Source: PVC group bacterium (GTDB lineage: Bacteria; Verrucomicrobiota; Kiritimatiellia; SS1-B-03-39; PXDE01). Taken from it: DNA of 16,959 nt. How positions within the stretch are numbered: the first letter of the stretch is position 1; each line of letters begins with the position of its first letter. This document shows positions 5,880 through 13,997 of this stretch, piece after piece. The stretch covers positions 1 to 16,959 of the forward strand of contig PXDE01000378.1 in assembly GCA_003566475.1 (NCBI GenBank), read 5' to 3'. Below the pieces are notes generated by a model that did no database searches, was not told the DNA's origin, and saw nothing but the letters and a program-made list of their open reading frames with translations. A program made the translations under genes and the position numbers.

Positions 5880-7922
5880 TCAGCTCCCTTGAGGGTTCGG
5901 GTTCCCATCGGGCCTCCCGCCGGAGGCGTCCGAGGCGGGAAGCCACACCGAGAATACCGTGCAACCGGGCTTCGAGGCCACCTCGATCCGACCCCGGTTG
6001 CGGTCGGCGAGGTTCCGGCAGATGGCCAGCCCCAGACCCAGTCCGAAGTCCACCCGGCCCTTCCGGGTGGTGAAGTTCAGCTCGAAGATCCGTTCCAGAT
6101 GGTCGGGCGGGATGCCCGGGCCCCGGTCCTCGACCCGCACCCGCACCCAGCCGGGTTCCGGCGCGTCCGTCCGGAGGATCAGGGTGCCCTCCCCGCCCAT
6201 GGCCTCGACGGCGTTGGTGATGAGGTTGGTCCAGATCTGGTTGAGTTCGGCCGGATTGGCGGCCACCCGGGCCACCTCTCCGTAGTCGCGCACGACCTCC
6301 ACCTTGCGGAGCTGGTGCCCGAACAGGCGCACCGTGTCCTCCAGGCCGTCCAGCACATCGATGCCCGTCTGGATTCCCGGATCGGGCTGGGCGTAGGACC
6401 GGAGGCTGTCCACCAGCCCCCGGATGCGCCCGGACGCGGACTGGAGATTGCGGACGGCGCGACCGAGGTTCAGCGCGCGCTCCAGGCGGGCCAGGTGGGC
6501 TCGGTCATCCCGGCCCCGAAGCTCGCGGGCCAGGCGCTCGGCGGTGTCCGGATCCCCCACCCCGGCCCGAAGCATGGCCTCGGCCAGGCCGGCGTCCTTC
6601 AGACGGCGGGTCAGCGCCGAGCGCAGGGCCCGGTCCTCCCGCGTGGTGCGCGGGGTCTCGGCAAGCCCCCGGGCCACCGCCGCCTGCACGTCGGCCTCGG
6701 CCCCGCAGGCCTCGAGCATCCGCTGGACATCCTCCCGGATGAAATCGGCCGCCCGGAGAATCGCCGCCAGCGGGTTGTTGAGCTCATGCGCGACCCCGGC
6801 CACGAGCTGGCCCAGCACCGCCATCTTCTCGGACTCCACGAGCAGGGTCTGGGCTGATTTGAGGTTTCGCAGGGCCTCCGCGAGCTGGTTGCGCTCCTCG
6901 GCCAGGTCGCGGTTGAGCCGCTTGACGTCGGCCTGCAAGTCCACGGCCCGGCGCGACCGCCGGGCCAGGGAGCGGATGAGCGAGGTCACGAAATGCACGG
7001 ACAGCATGGGGTTGGTCTGCAGGGCGGCGTCGAGATCCTCGAACCGGACCTTCCAGGCGGTGACGTCGGTGTCGGCCCGGCAGGAGAAGAACATCCGGCG
7101 ACGGGTGGCCAGAGCGAGCAGACCGATGATCCTCCCGGCGGTGTGGCTGTGAAACACCACCTCCTCGCCATCGAGATCCTGGACCAGCGAGATGCTCCCG
7201 TCCAGGATCACCCAGATCCCCTCCACGACATCGCCTTCCCGGAAGACCACCGTGCCCGCCGGAATCCGGGTGGGATGGGGATGACCCAGGGCCTGGCCCA
7301 GTTCGGCGATCATGGCCTGGTCGACCTCGTCGTCGGACAGACCGCGGTTCACGAAGAAGCTCCGCTTGAGCAGTTTCAGTTCGCGGGCGCGGACCAGCAT
7401 CCGGTGGCGGGCGGCGGCGATGGCCTCGAGGAGGGCGGGAAGGTCGCGGGGGACCTCGAGGGTGGGGTCCGGGGTGGGAAGGGCGGCCAGGGCCCATTCC
7501 CGGACGGTCCGGAACACCAGGGCCTCCAGTTCGTCGGGGGCCCAGGGCACGGTCAGCCGTCCCTGCAGGGCCCCCGCGTTGAGCGTCTCGTTGAGCGATC
7601 CCGGAGGCAGCAGCTCCGCCACCAGTAGCTTCCGGGTGGCCTCGGCGGACGGGTGCCGGTGCAGGGTGAGCAGCAAGGCCCGGCCCGAGCCGGAGGGCAG
7701 GTCTTCGTCCACCGCCATCATGGGCACGGGCTGTCCCGCCCGCCATGCCGACTCCAGAGCGTCCAAGGCCGGTGCGGCATCCGTAACCGCCACCACCTCG
7801 GCCTCCCCCCGGGTCAGGTCCCGGAGCTGAGAAGCCAGCCGCTCCCGACGGTCGGCATCGCCTGATGCCACCAGGAGCAGAAGGCGGTGGGGGGCGTCGG
7901 AGGGAGAGGTGGGGGGGGGCAT
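5880..7922 (-). CDS. Soluble sensor histidine kinase: receiver-like, cyclic-nucleotide-binding and kinase domains
   Basis: 680 residues without membrane segments. Residues about 12-140 form a receiver-like domain: Asp72 in AVDEDLPSGSG sits at the phospho-acceptor position, but the conserved Lys before Pro is Val (LTVPW, 123-127) and the Thr/Ser position is also not conserved, so it may be a pseudo-receiver. Residues about 195-320 are a cyclic-nucleotide-binding (Crp-type) domain (RIPAGTVVFREGD, then GIWVILDGSISL). A coiled coil (about 325-365) leads to the dimerisation domain with His379 in GVAHELNNPLAAIL. An unusually long, helical, charged insert of about 100 residues (405-510) precedes the ATPase domain: N-box near Asn566/Asn570 (NQIWTNLITNAVEAM), G1 box EDRGPGI (598-604), F box around FELNFTTRKG and G2 box FGLGLGLAI. 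It is followed directly by its response regulator. The start has no strong ribosome site, so a different start is possible. Confidence 0.93.
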   Translation of the reverse strand: MPPPTSPSDAPHRLLLLVASGDADRRERLASQLRDLTRGEAEVVAVTDAAPALDALESAWRAGQPVPMMAVDEDLPSGSGRALLLTLHRHPSAEATRKLLVAELLPPGSLNETLNAGALQGRLTVPWAPDELEALVFRTVREWALAALPTPDPTLEVPRDLPALLEAIAAARHRMLVRARELKLLKRSFFVNRGLSDDEVDQAMIAELGQALGHPHPTRIPAGTVVFREGDVVEGIWVILDGSISLVQDLDGEEVVFHSHTAGRIIGLLALATRRRMFFSCRADTDVTAWKVRFEDLDAALQTNPMLSVHFVTSLIRSLARRSRRAVDLQADVKRLNRDLAEERNQLAEALRNLKSAQTLLVESEKMAVLGQLVAGVAHELNNPLAAILRAADFIREDVQRMLEACGAEADVQAAVARGLAETPRTTREDRALRSALTRRLKDAGLAEAMLRAGVGDPDTAERLARELRGRDDRAHLARLERALNLGRAVRNLQSASGRIRGLVDSLRSYAQPDPGIQTGIDVLDGLEDTVRLFGHQLRKVEVVRDYGEVARVAANPAELNQIWTNLITNAVEAMGGEGTLILRTDAPEPGWVRVRVEDRGPGIPPDHLERIFELNFTTRKGRVDFGLGLGLAICRNLADRNRGRIEVASKPGCTVFSVWLPASDASGGRPDGNPNPQGS
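5884..5889 (-). promoter_or_regulatory. Ribosome binding site of the response regulator
   Basis: AGGGAG on the minus strand, 6 bases before the ATG at 5877 and inside the last codons of the kinase gene. It decides the start over the longer in-frame extension. Confidence 0.75.
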
Positions 7923-7963
7923 CAGGGAGCGTGGGTCAGGGGCCAGAGGGGAGATGGCTGGCG

Positions 7964-8059
7964 GGATGTGAGATATGGGATACGGGATACGCGATACGGG
8001 ATCCGACTTCGCTCAGAAGCTTCGTCGGACAAGTTGCGGGATGAGGGATTCGGGATGCG
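7964..8059 (+). repeat. GGGATNN heptamer array interrupted by a palindrome
   Basis: Six head-to-tail 7-mers (7964-8005: GGGATGT, GAGATAT, GGGATAC, GGGATAC, GCGATAC, GGGATCC) are followed by a 33-base interruption (8006-8038), then three more 7-mers (8039-8059: GGGATGA, GGGATTC, GGGATGC). The interruption contains a GAAGCTTC palindrome flanked by CCGAC and GTCGG arms and ends in ACAAGT. The array lies just upstream of the histidine kinase gene. Confidence 0.75.
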
Positions 8060-8077
8060 TGGAAACCGAAGATTGAC

Positions 8078-8110
8078 CCTACTACGCTCCGCAGCGGAGC
8101 TATGTAGGGC
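8078..8110. repeat. Palindromic repeat CCCTAC...GTAGGG, copy 2
   Basis: CCCTAC (8078-8083) pairs with GTAGGG (8105-8110), and the inner GCTCCG pairs with CGGAGC around a three-base loop: 12 of 15 positions pair, with a three-base internal bulge. It is preceded by TGA and followed by CAAGC, as in the copy at 2421-2448. Confidence 0.7.
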
Positions 8111-8161
8111 AAGCTGACGAGGTACCATTGACGAAGTGACGCCGCCGCGAGGCGGCGCCTC

Positions 8162-8290
8162 GTGGCCCGGGCTTCTAGCCCGGAGCCGAGCGAGATTCGG
8201 TCCCGACCCAGCCATGAGGGGAGATTCCTCCAGCCATGGTCGTTCCGGGAACCGACCTCGCTCGGGCACGGGCTAGAAGCGCCGTGCCAC
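8162..8290. repeat. Inverted-repeat element with GCTTCTAGCCCG arms
   Basis: The left arm 8162-8182 (GTGGCCCGG then GCTTCTAGCCCG) is inverted at 8263-8290 (CGGGCACGGGCTAGAAGC, then GCCGTGCCAC), with small insertions. It is preceded by a GCCGCCGCGAGGCGGC palindrome near 8143-8158. The roughly 80 bases between the arms have no recognisable gene. The shape suggests a short non-autonomous element. Confidence 0.6.
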
Positions 8291-8526
8291 GTCGGGGTCA
8301 TCCCGTTGGCAAGCAGTGGTTCGTGGGGGACATCGTGCATGGGTGTCCCAGAGCAGTGAGGGCCGCGGAGCCGCCGGGCTGAGCCGGAGCAAAGGGTGAG
8401 ACCATGGCCAATGTGGGTTGTGGGACGCGGGATGCATGCCCGTACCTCGCTGGTCCCGCAGGGCGGGAACAGCGGACTACGGGGGCGGCGCACGACCCGC
8501 CTCATACGGCACCGCAGCATCTCGGG
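8291..8526. other. Gene-free spacer
   Basis: About 235 bases with no recognisable protein or RNA gene. Frames are open on both strands, as expected at this base composition, but none shows family features. It contains short G/C-rich inverted motifs only. Confidence 0.4.
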
Positions 8527-8575
8527 CATCCACCCATCCATTCATCCAACCATCCATTCATCCATCCACCCATCC
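8527..8575 (-). repeat. GGAT-type microsatellite, copy 2
   Basis: About 49 bases of imperfect 4-bp units (CATCCACCCATCCATTCATC-like on the plus strand, GGATG-type on the minus). It starts one base after the stop codon of the transporter gene. It is the same low-complexity sequence as 3196-3275 and again lies directly 3' of a minus-strand gene. Confidence 0.75.
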
Positions 8576-8576
8576 C

Positions 8577-10022
8577 CTACCCCGCCGGAGGCGGGGCCAC
8601 CGGCGTGGGCATCAGGTTGAGCGCATCCCACACCATGGGGGCCACCCAGGTGAAGAGCAGCCATCCGATGGCCCCGATGATCGCCCCGACGAGAATCATG
8701 TCCTTGCTCTTTACCACCCCGGTGCTGTAGGCGATGGCGTTGGGCGGGGTGCTGATGGGCAGGGACATGGCCAGGGAGGCCCCCACCGCGATGAACACCG
8801 CGCCCTGCACCCGGTTGATCCCCTCGATCTGCATGGTGAGGGTCATCCCGATGGGGACCAGCAGGTTGGCGGTGGCGCTGTTGGAGATCACGGTGCTGAG
8901 GCCGAGGGCGACCAGGGCCAGGATGGCCAGGATCCAAGCTCCGCTCAGGGCTTCGAACCGGATGAGGCCGATGATCCAGCTGTCGAACCCGGAGGCGCTG
9001 ACCGCGCTGCCGAGGGCGATGCCCCCGGCCACCAGCCAGAGCACGTGCCACTGGGTGCTCTGGAGCTCCCTCACCCCGAACACCCCGGTGCCCAGGAGGA
9101 TCACCACCGGCACGAAGCCGATCACATTGGAGTTCATGCCGTGCAGCGGCTCAGTCAGCCACAGGCCCACGGTGAGGGCGAAGGTGGCGTAGAAGATGAT
9201 GGCGGGCCGGCTGGTGTCGAAGGAGGCCCGGATGTCGAGGTCGAGTTCCTTCACCGAGCAGGGGTACAGGCGGTCGAGGATCTGCCAGGCCGCCGCCAGC
9301 AGGACCAGCATGAAGGGGACGATCATGACCATCCAGAGCAGGAAGCTGATGGGCAGGCCCTGCCGGGCCAGCGCCCCGAGGGCGATGGCGTTGGGCGGGG
9401 TACCCACGGGCGTGCCCATGCCTCCGATGTTGGCCGCGAAGGGGATGCAGAGGGCGAGGGCGATCTTGCGCCGGTCGCCGGCGGGCAGGGCCACGATCAC
9501 CGGCAGCACCACCGCCATCATGGTGGCGGTGGTGGCGGTGTTGCTCATGAACATCGAGAACACCGCGGTGATGAGCATGAGTCCGAGCATGATCAAGCTG
9601 GGCCGCCGGCCGAAGGGTCTGAGCATGACCCGGGCCATGCTCTTGTCGAGCTGGAAGCGGGCCGCGCCGTCGGCCAGGAAGAACCCGCCCAGGAACAGCA
9701 TGAGCACCGGGTTGGCCAGGGCGTGGAAGAAGGTCGCATAGCCGGGGATGGGCCGCCCCTCGTCCAGTGACCCCTCGGCGAAGGGGATCAGCGCCTGGTT
9801 GCTGATCAGCAGAATGTTGAGGATGATGATGAGCACGGCGGTGGCGTGCAGGGGGATGGCCTCGGTCACCCAGAGGAGCACGGCCAGCCCGAAGATGGCC
9901 AGCACCCGGCGGCCCATGGCGTCGAGCCCGGTCTCCACCACGAACGGCAGGATGAGGCAGGCGGCGGCCAGACCTCCGATGATCAGACCCCGGATGAGGG
10001 CCTTACGTGAAGTCGAGCTCAT
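8577..10022 (-). CDS. DASS (SLC13-type) sodium-coupled carboxylate/anion symporter
   Basis: 481 residues, very hydrophobic, with roughly a dozen membrane segments in two pseudo-repeats. Each repeat has the DASS signature pair: FMSNTATTATMM (SNT at 160-162) with GTPVGTPPNAIALG (204-216), and VISNSATANLLVP (SNS at 380-382) with SLPISTPPNAIAYSTG (420-435). These Ser-Asn-Thr and TPPN loops build the sodium and carboxylate sites of VcINDY-type transporters, so import of a C4-dicarboxylate, citrate or similar anion driven by sodium is expected. The second motif is SNS rather than the common SNT, a mild substitution. The start overlaps the upstream CoA-transferase gene by 20 bases, with AGGAGG 12 bases before the ATG, so it is the last gene of that operon. 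The exact substrate is not readable. The operon partners suggest an organic acid rather than sulfate. Confidence 0.93.
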   Translation of the reverse strand: MSSTSRKALIRGLIIGGLAAACLILPFVVETGLDAMGRRVLAIFGLAVLLWVTEAIPLHATAVLIIILNILLISNQALIPFAEGSLDEGRPIPGYATFFHALANPVLMLFLGGFFLADGAARFQLDKSMARVMLRPFGRRPSLIMLGLMLITAVFSMFMSNTATTATMMAVVLPVIVALPAGDRRKIALALCIPFAANIGGMGTPVGTPPNAIALGALARQGLPISFLLWMVMIVPFMLVLLAAAWQILDRLYPCSVKELDLDIRASFDTSRPAIIFYATFALTVGLWLTEPLHGMNSNVIGFVPVVILLGTGVFGVRELQSTQWHVLWLVAGGIALGSAVSASGFDSWIIGLIRFEALSGAWILAILALVALGLSTVISNSATANLLVPIGMTLTMQIEGINRVQGAVFIAVGASLAMSLPISTPPNAIAYSTGVVKSKDMILVGAIIGAIGWLLFTWVAPMVWDALNLMPTPVAPPPAG

Positions 10023-11877
10023 AGCTGATGACGTCCTCCTGGACCTGGGAGCGGAGCTTGCAGTTGCTCTTGTTGAACACGGCCTGCATGGCCCGGTTCT
10101 CCCGCAGCACCTCGGCGGTGAAGCCGGCGATGCCGTGGCGGCGGGCGATGCGCATGAGATGCTGGAACAGGAAGGTGCCGATGCCCCGGTTCTGGAACCC
10201 GTCGAGCACGGTGAAAGCCACCTCGGCCCGGTTGGTGCGCGGGTTGAGGTAGTAGCGGCCGATGGCGATGATCTTGTCCCCGGAGGCCTCGGGCAGGGTG
10301 CCCACGATGGCCACCTCGTCGCGGTGGTCGATGTACACGAACTGCTGGATCTGCCGACGGGGCAGCCGCCGGATGTTGCTCATGAACCGGTAGTACATGG
10401 TCTGCTGGGAGAGCGCGTAATACAGCTCGCGCATCCTCGGCTCGTCGGTGGGGTGGATGGGCCGGAAGGAGAGCAGGGTCCCGTCGTCGAGCACCATGGT
10501 GGTGCGGAGATCCTTGGGCCCGGTCCCGATGCGCCCCTCCAGTTCGCCCATCTCCGGGGCCAGGTACTTGGCCGCGATGGCCTCTTTGAGCAGCCCGGCC
10601 CGGAAATCGGGGTGGGCCACGCTGATCAGGGCCAGCGCCCGCTCCTGGACGCTCTTGCCGTGCAGGTAGGCCACCCCGTACTCGGTCACCACATAGTGCA
10701 CCGAGGCCCGGGTGGTGACCACCCCCGCCCCGGGGGTGAGGTGGCACACGATGCGCGACACCTCGCCGCCGCGGGCGGTGGAGGGGATGGCGATCACCGC
10801 CTTGCCGCCCCGGGAGTGCGACGCCCCCCAGTTGAAGTCCACCTGGCCGCCCACCCCGGAGTAGAACCGCGCCCCCAGGGAGTCCGCGCAGACCTGTCCG
10901 GTGATGTCCACCTCCAGCGCCGTGTTCACCGCCACCATCCGGGGATGCTGGGCGATCACCGAGGAGTCGTTGACGTACTCGGTGGGGTGGAAGGAGACCC
11001 GGGGATTGTCGTGGATGTACTCGTAGAGCTTCTGGGAGCCCAGGCAGAAGCTGGCCACCACCTTGCCCACGTCCACCGCCTTGCGGGCGCCGGTCACCGC
11101 CCCGCTCTCCATCAGCTCCATGAGACCGTCGCTGACCATCTCGGTGTGGATGCCCAGATCCTTCTTGGTGCGGAGGAACCGCATCAGCGCCTGGGGCACC
11201 TTCCCGATGCCGAACTCCAGGGTGCTTCCGTCGTCCACCAGCGAGGCCACGTTCTCGGCGATCTGGATGGTCTCGGGGTCCGGCTCGGGCTGGATCACCT
11301 CGGGCAGGGGGGCGTCCGAGGGCACCAGGCAGTCGAGGTCGTAGGCGTGGAGGTCGGCGTCGCCCCGGACCCGGGGCATGTTCGGATTGACCTGGGCGAT
11401 CACCAGCGAGGCGTTCTCGGCCGCGCTCTTCACGATGTCCACCGACACCCCGAGGTTGCAGTTGCCCGCCGCGTCGGGCGGCGCGACCATGATCAGGGCC
11501 ACATCCAGGGGCATCTGGCCGGTGCGGAACAGCTCGGCGATATCGGAGAGAAGAATGGGGGTGTAGTCGCCCCGGCCGGCCTGGATGGCCTCCCGGACGT
11601 TCTCGGCGATGAAGAAGCTGTTGACCCGGAACGACGCGGCCATGGCCTCGGTGACGTAAGGCGCCTCGCCCAGGGTCAGGAGGTGGACGATCTCGGTGTC
11701 CGGCAGTTCGGCCGCGCGGTCGACCAGCGCGTGGACAAGATCCCAGGGCTCCCCGGCCCCGGTCGCGATGAACACCCGCTGCCCGGGCCGGATCCGCTTC
11801 ACCGCCTCTTTCGCCGACATCACCTGGTCGGCGTACGCGGTCTGCCAGTTCGGGTCGTAGCCGCCAAAGCCGGTCAT
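10003..11877 (-). CDS. Acetyl-CoA hydrolase/CoA-transferase fused to a GNAT acetyltransferase domain
   Basis: 624 residues in two parts. Residues about 12-445 are a family-I CoA-transferase of the acetyl-CoA hydrolase / 4-hydroxybutyrate CoA-transferase type. LEFGIGKVPQALM (220-232), IHTEMVSDGLMELMESG (243-259, with Glu246 the probable catalytic glutamate that carries the CoA thioester), TALEVDITGQV (319-329) and SGVGGQVDF (340-348) are visible. Residues about 465-624 are a GNAT domain with the acetyl-CoA loop GFQNRGIGTFL (560-570) and a conserved NRAMQAVFNKSNC tail. The same fusion is known in several bacterial phyla. The start is supported by AAGGAG 7 bases before the ATG, and its first bases overlap the stop of the synthetase gene (ATGA). 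It probably moves CoA between acetyl- or succinyl-CoA and an organic acid. The GNAT part may acetylate a lysine, possibly on a partner enzyme, which is inference. Confidence 0.92.
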   Translation of the reverse strand: MTGFGGYDPNWQTAYADQVMSAKEAVKRIRPGQRVFIATGAGEPWDLVHALVDRAAELPDTEIVHLLTLGEAPYVTEAMAASFRVNSFFIAENVREAIQAGRGDYTPILLSDIAELFRTGQMPLDVALIMVAPPDAAGNCNLGVSVDIVKSAAENASLVIAQVNPNMPRVRGDADLHAYDLDCLVPSDAPLPEVIQPEPDPETIQIAENVASLVDDGSTLEFGIGKVPQALMRFLRTKKDLGIHTEMVSDGLMELMESGAVTGARKAVDVGKVVASFCLGSQKLYEYIHDNPRVSFHPTEYVNDSSVIAQHPRMVAVNTALEVDITGQVCADSLGARFYSGVGGQVDFNWGASHSRGGKAVIAIPSTARGGEVSRIVCHLTPGAGVVTTRASVHYVVTEYGVAYLHGKSVQERALALISVAHPDFRAGLLKEAIAAKYLAPEMGELEGRIGTGPKDLRTTMVLDDGTLLSFRPIHPTDEPRMRELYYALSQQTMYYRFMSNIRRLPRRQIQQFVYIDHRDEVAIVGTLPEASGDKIIAIGRYYLNPRTNRAEVAFTVLDGFQNRGIGTFLFQHLMRIARRHGIAGFTAEVLRENRAMQAVFNKSNCKLRSQVQEDVISYELDFT

Positions 11878-13997
11878 GGTGTGTCTCCTTCCCCGTGCAG
11901 CCGGATGGACATGCGGGCGTCGGCCACATAGGCCGGGGAGCCCAGACCGCCCACGATGAACGGGTTGATGTCGAGTTCCTGGATCTCCTTGTAGTCGGTG
12001 GCGAGCTGGCTGATCCGCTGCAGGGCCTCGGCCACCGCGTCCAGATCCACCGGGGCCTGGCCCCGCGCCCCCTCCAGCAGGGCGTAGGACCGTGTGCTCT
12101 TGAGCATCTGCAGGGCCTCCTGCGAGGTGATGGGCGCGAGGTGGAAGGTCACGTCCTTCATCACCTCCACGAAGATGCCGCCCAGGCCGAACATCAGCAT
12201 GGGCCCGAACTGGGGATCCCGGGTCATGCCCAGGATCACCTCGCGCCCCCGGGGCCCCATCTGCTCCACGAACGCGCCCCGGATGCGGGCCTCGGGGGCC
12301 CGCCGCCGCACCCTCAACATCATCAGGTCGAACGCGTCGCGCACCTGCTCGGGCGTGGACAGGTTCACCCGCACCCCGCCGAAATCGCTCTTGTGGATGA
12401 TCTCGGGCGAGCTGATCTTGAGCACCACCGGGTAGCCGATACGGGCGGCCGTCTCCACCGCCTGGTCCGCCGTGGTGGCCAGCGAGCCCGGCAGCACCCG
12501 GAAGTCGTAGGCCCGCAGGATCTCCTTGGCCTCCACCTCGCCCACCTGGCCGATGCCCATGCGGCGGTGCCAGGTCAGCACCCGCTCCACCCGGCGGCGA
12601 TTCACGGGGAACCGGGTCACCACGCGCACCGGCCGCTCCCGCCAGGCCGCGTACTCGGCCATGGCCCGGAGGGTCCGCACGGCCCGGGAGGGCGAATCGT
12701 AGTTGGGGATGCCGAGGTCGGTCAGGCGGGCGATGGCGTCCTGCATGTCGCGACCGCCCAGAAAGGCGGTCACCAGAGGCTTCTTCCCGTGATGGCGGGC
12801 GGCCAGGCCTTCGGCCAGGGCCAGGGGCTGGGTCATGTTCTGGGGCGTGGCCAGGATCATCAGCGCGTCCACCTCGGGATCGTCTTGCAGGATCTCGAAG
12901 GCGTGGAAGTAGCGCTCGGGATCGGCGTCGCCGATGACGTCCACCGGATTGCCGGTGGCGGCGGTGGCGGGAAGTCCTTCCGCCAGCTTCGCCCTAGTGG
13001 CCTCGCTCAGCGGCGCCATCACCATGTCCATGCTCTCGATGGCGTCGGCGGCCATGATCCCCGGCCCGCCCGCGTTGGTGATCACCGCCACCCGCCGTCC
13101 GGTCGGCAGCGGCTGGGTCGCGAAGGCCAGGCTGTAGTCGAACAGCGCCTCGAACCCCTCGGCCCGGATCACGCCCGTGCGCCGGAAGGCCGCCCCGTAG
13201 GCCATGTCGGCCCCGGCCAGGCTGCCGGTGTGGGAGGAGGCCGCCTTGGCCCCCGCCTTGGTGGTGCCGACCTTGAGGATCACCACCGGCTTCTTGTCGG
13301 CCGCCCGCTCCGCCTCCCGCAGGAAGGCGTCGCCGTCGGTGATGCTCTCCAGGTAGCCGGCGATGACCTTGGTGGCGTCATCGTCAGCCAGCGCCTGCAG
13401 GAAGTCCGTCTCGTCGAGATCCGCCTTGTTGCCGAAGCTCACCACCTTGGCGAAGCCGATCCCCCGGGCCGCCGCCCAGTCCAGGATGGCCACACACAGA
13501 GCTCCCGACTGGGAGATCACCGAGATCGATCCCGGCCTGGGCAGGGACGACGCGAAGGTCGCGTTCATCCTGTGGTGGGTGTTGATCAGCCCGATGCAGT
13601 TGGGGCCCATCAGCCCCACCCCGTACTCCTGGCAGACCTTGAGCACCTCCTGCTCCAGGACCGCCCCCGCCTCGCCGACCTCCTTGAACCCCGCCGTCAC
13701 CACCACGGCGGCCTTGGCCCCGGCCCGCGCGGCCCCCCGGATGGCGTCGGCCACCCGGGCGGTGGGCACCGCGACCAGGGCCAGGTCCACCTTGATCTTC
13801 GCTTTGGCCAGGTCCGCCACACAGGGCAGGCCCAGCACCTCCGTGGCCGAGGGATTCACCGGCACGATCCGGCCCGCGAACCCACCGTTTATCAGATTGG
13901 CGACAAGCTCGTGGCCGACCTTGCCGGGCGACCGCGAGGCGCCGATCACCGCAATCGTCTGCGGCTCAAAGAGTTCCTTCAGATTCTGTGGTTCCAT
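11874..13997 (-). CDS. ADP-forming acyl-CoA (acetyl-CoA) synthetase, fused alpha and beta parts
   Basis: 707 residues in the fused form of the acyl-CoA synthetase (NDP-forming) family, which interconverts acyl-CoA + ADP + Pi and acid + CoA + ATP. The N-terminal CoA-binding Rossmann domain begins TIAVIGASRSPGKVG (14-28). The succinyl-CoA-ligase-like domain has MGPNCIGLIN (130-139) and the phosphorylatable His256 in SSHTGSLAG (254-262). TNAGGPGIMAADAI (307-320) opens the next lobe. The C-terminal ATP-grasp domain (about 485-700) shows YPVVLKISSPEIIHKSDFGG and FGLGGIFVEVMKD, and ends with ELDINPFIV. The ATG at 13997 is chosen because the frame extension to 14069 adds unrelated sequence. It is the first gene of the operon. 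Direction in vivo (acid activation, or ATP gain with acid release) and acyl preference cannot be told from sequence. Confidence 0.94.
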   Translation of the reverse strand: MEPQNLKELFEPQTIAVIGASRSPGKVGHELVANLINGGFAGRIVPVNPSATEVLGLPCVADLAKAKIKVDLALVAVPTARVADAIRGAARAGAKAAVVVTAGFKEVGEAGAVLEQEVLKVCQEYGVGLMGPNCIGLINTHHRMNATFASSLPRPGSISVISQSGALCVAILDWAAARGIGFAKVVSFGNKADLDETDFLQALADDDATKVIAGYLESITDGDAFLREAERAADKKPVVILKVGTTKAGAKAASSHTGSLAGADMAYGAAFRRTGVIRAEGFEALFDYSLAFATQPLPTGRRVAVITNAGGPGIMAADAIESMDMVMAPLSEATRAKLAEGLPATAATGNPVDVIGDADPERYFHAFEILQDDPEVDALMILATPQNMTQPLALAEGLAARHHGKKPLVTAFLGGRDMQDAIARLTDLGIPNYDSPSRAVRTLRAMAEYAAWRERPVRVVTRFPVNRRRVERVLTWHRRMGIGQVGEVEAKEILRAYDFRVLPGSLATTADQAVETAARIGYPVVLKISSPEIIHKSDFGGVRVNLSTPEQVRDAFDLMMLRVRRRAPEARIRGAFVEQMGPRGREVILGMTRDPQFGPMLMFGLGGIFVEVMKDVTFHLAPITSQEALQMLKSTRSYALLEGARGQAPVDLDAVAEALQRISQLATDYKEIQELDINPFIVGGLGSPAYVADARMSIRLHGEGDTP
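11885..11890 (-). promoter_or_regulatory. Ribosome binding site of the CoA-transferase/GNAT gene
   Basis: AAGGAG on the minus strand, 7 bases before the ATG at 11877 and inside the end of the synthetase gene. It supports the ATGA-overlap start and efficient expression of the second gene. Confidence 0.75.

Noticed and set aside
7936..8541. 201-residue minus-strand frame in the 7.9-8.5 kb spacer
   Set aside because: It is translated from the heptamer array, palindromes and inverted repeats, and the peptide is low-complexity.
9748..11931. 727-residue plus-strand open frame opposite the CoA-transferase
   Set aside because: Antisense shadow of a clear gene with biased composition and no domain signature.
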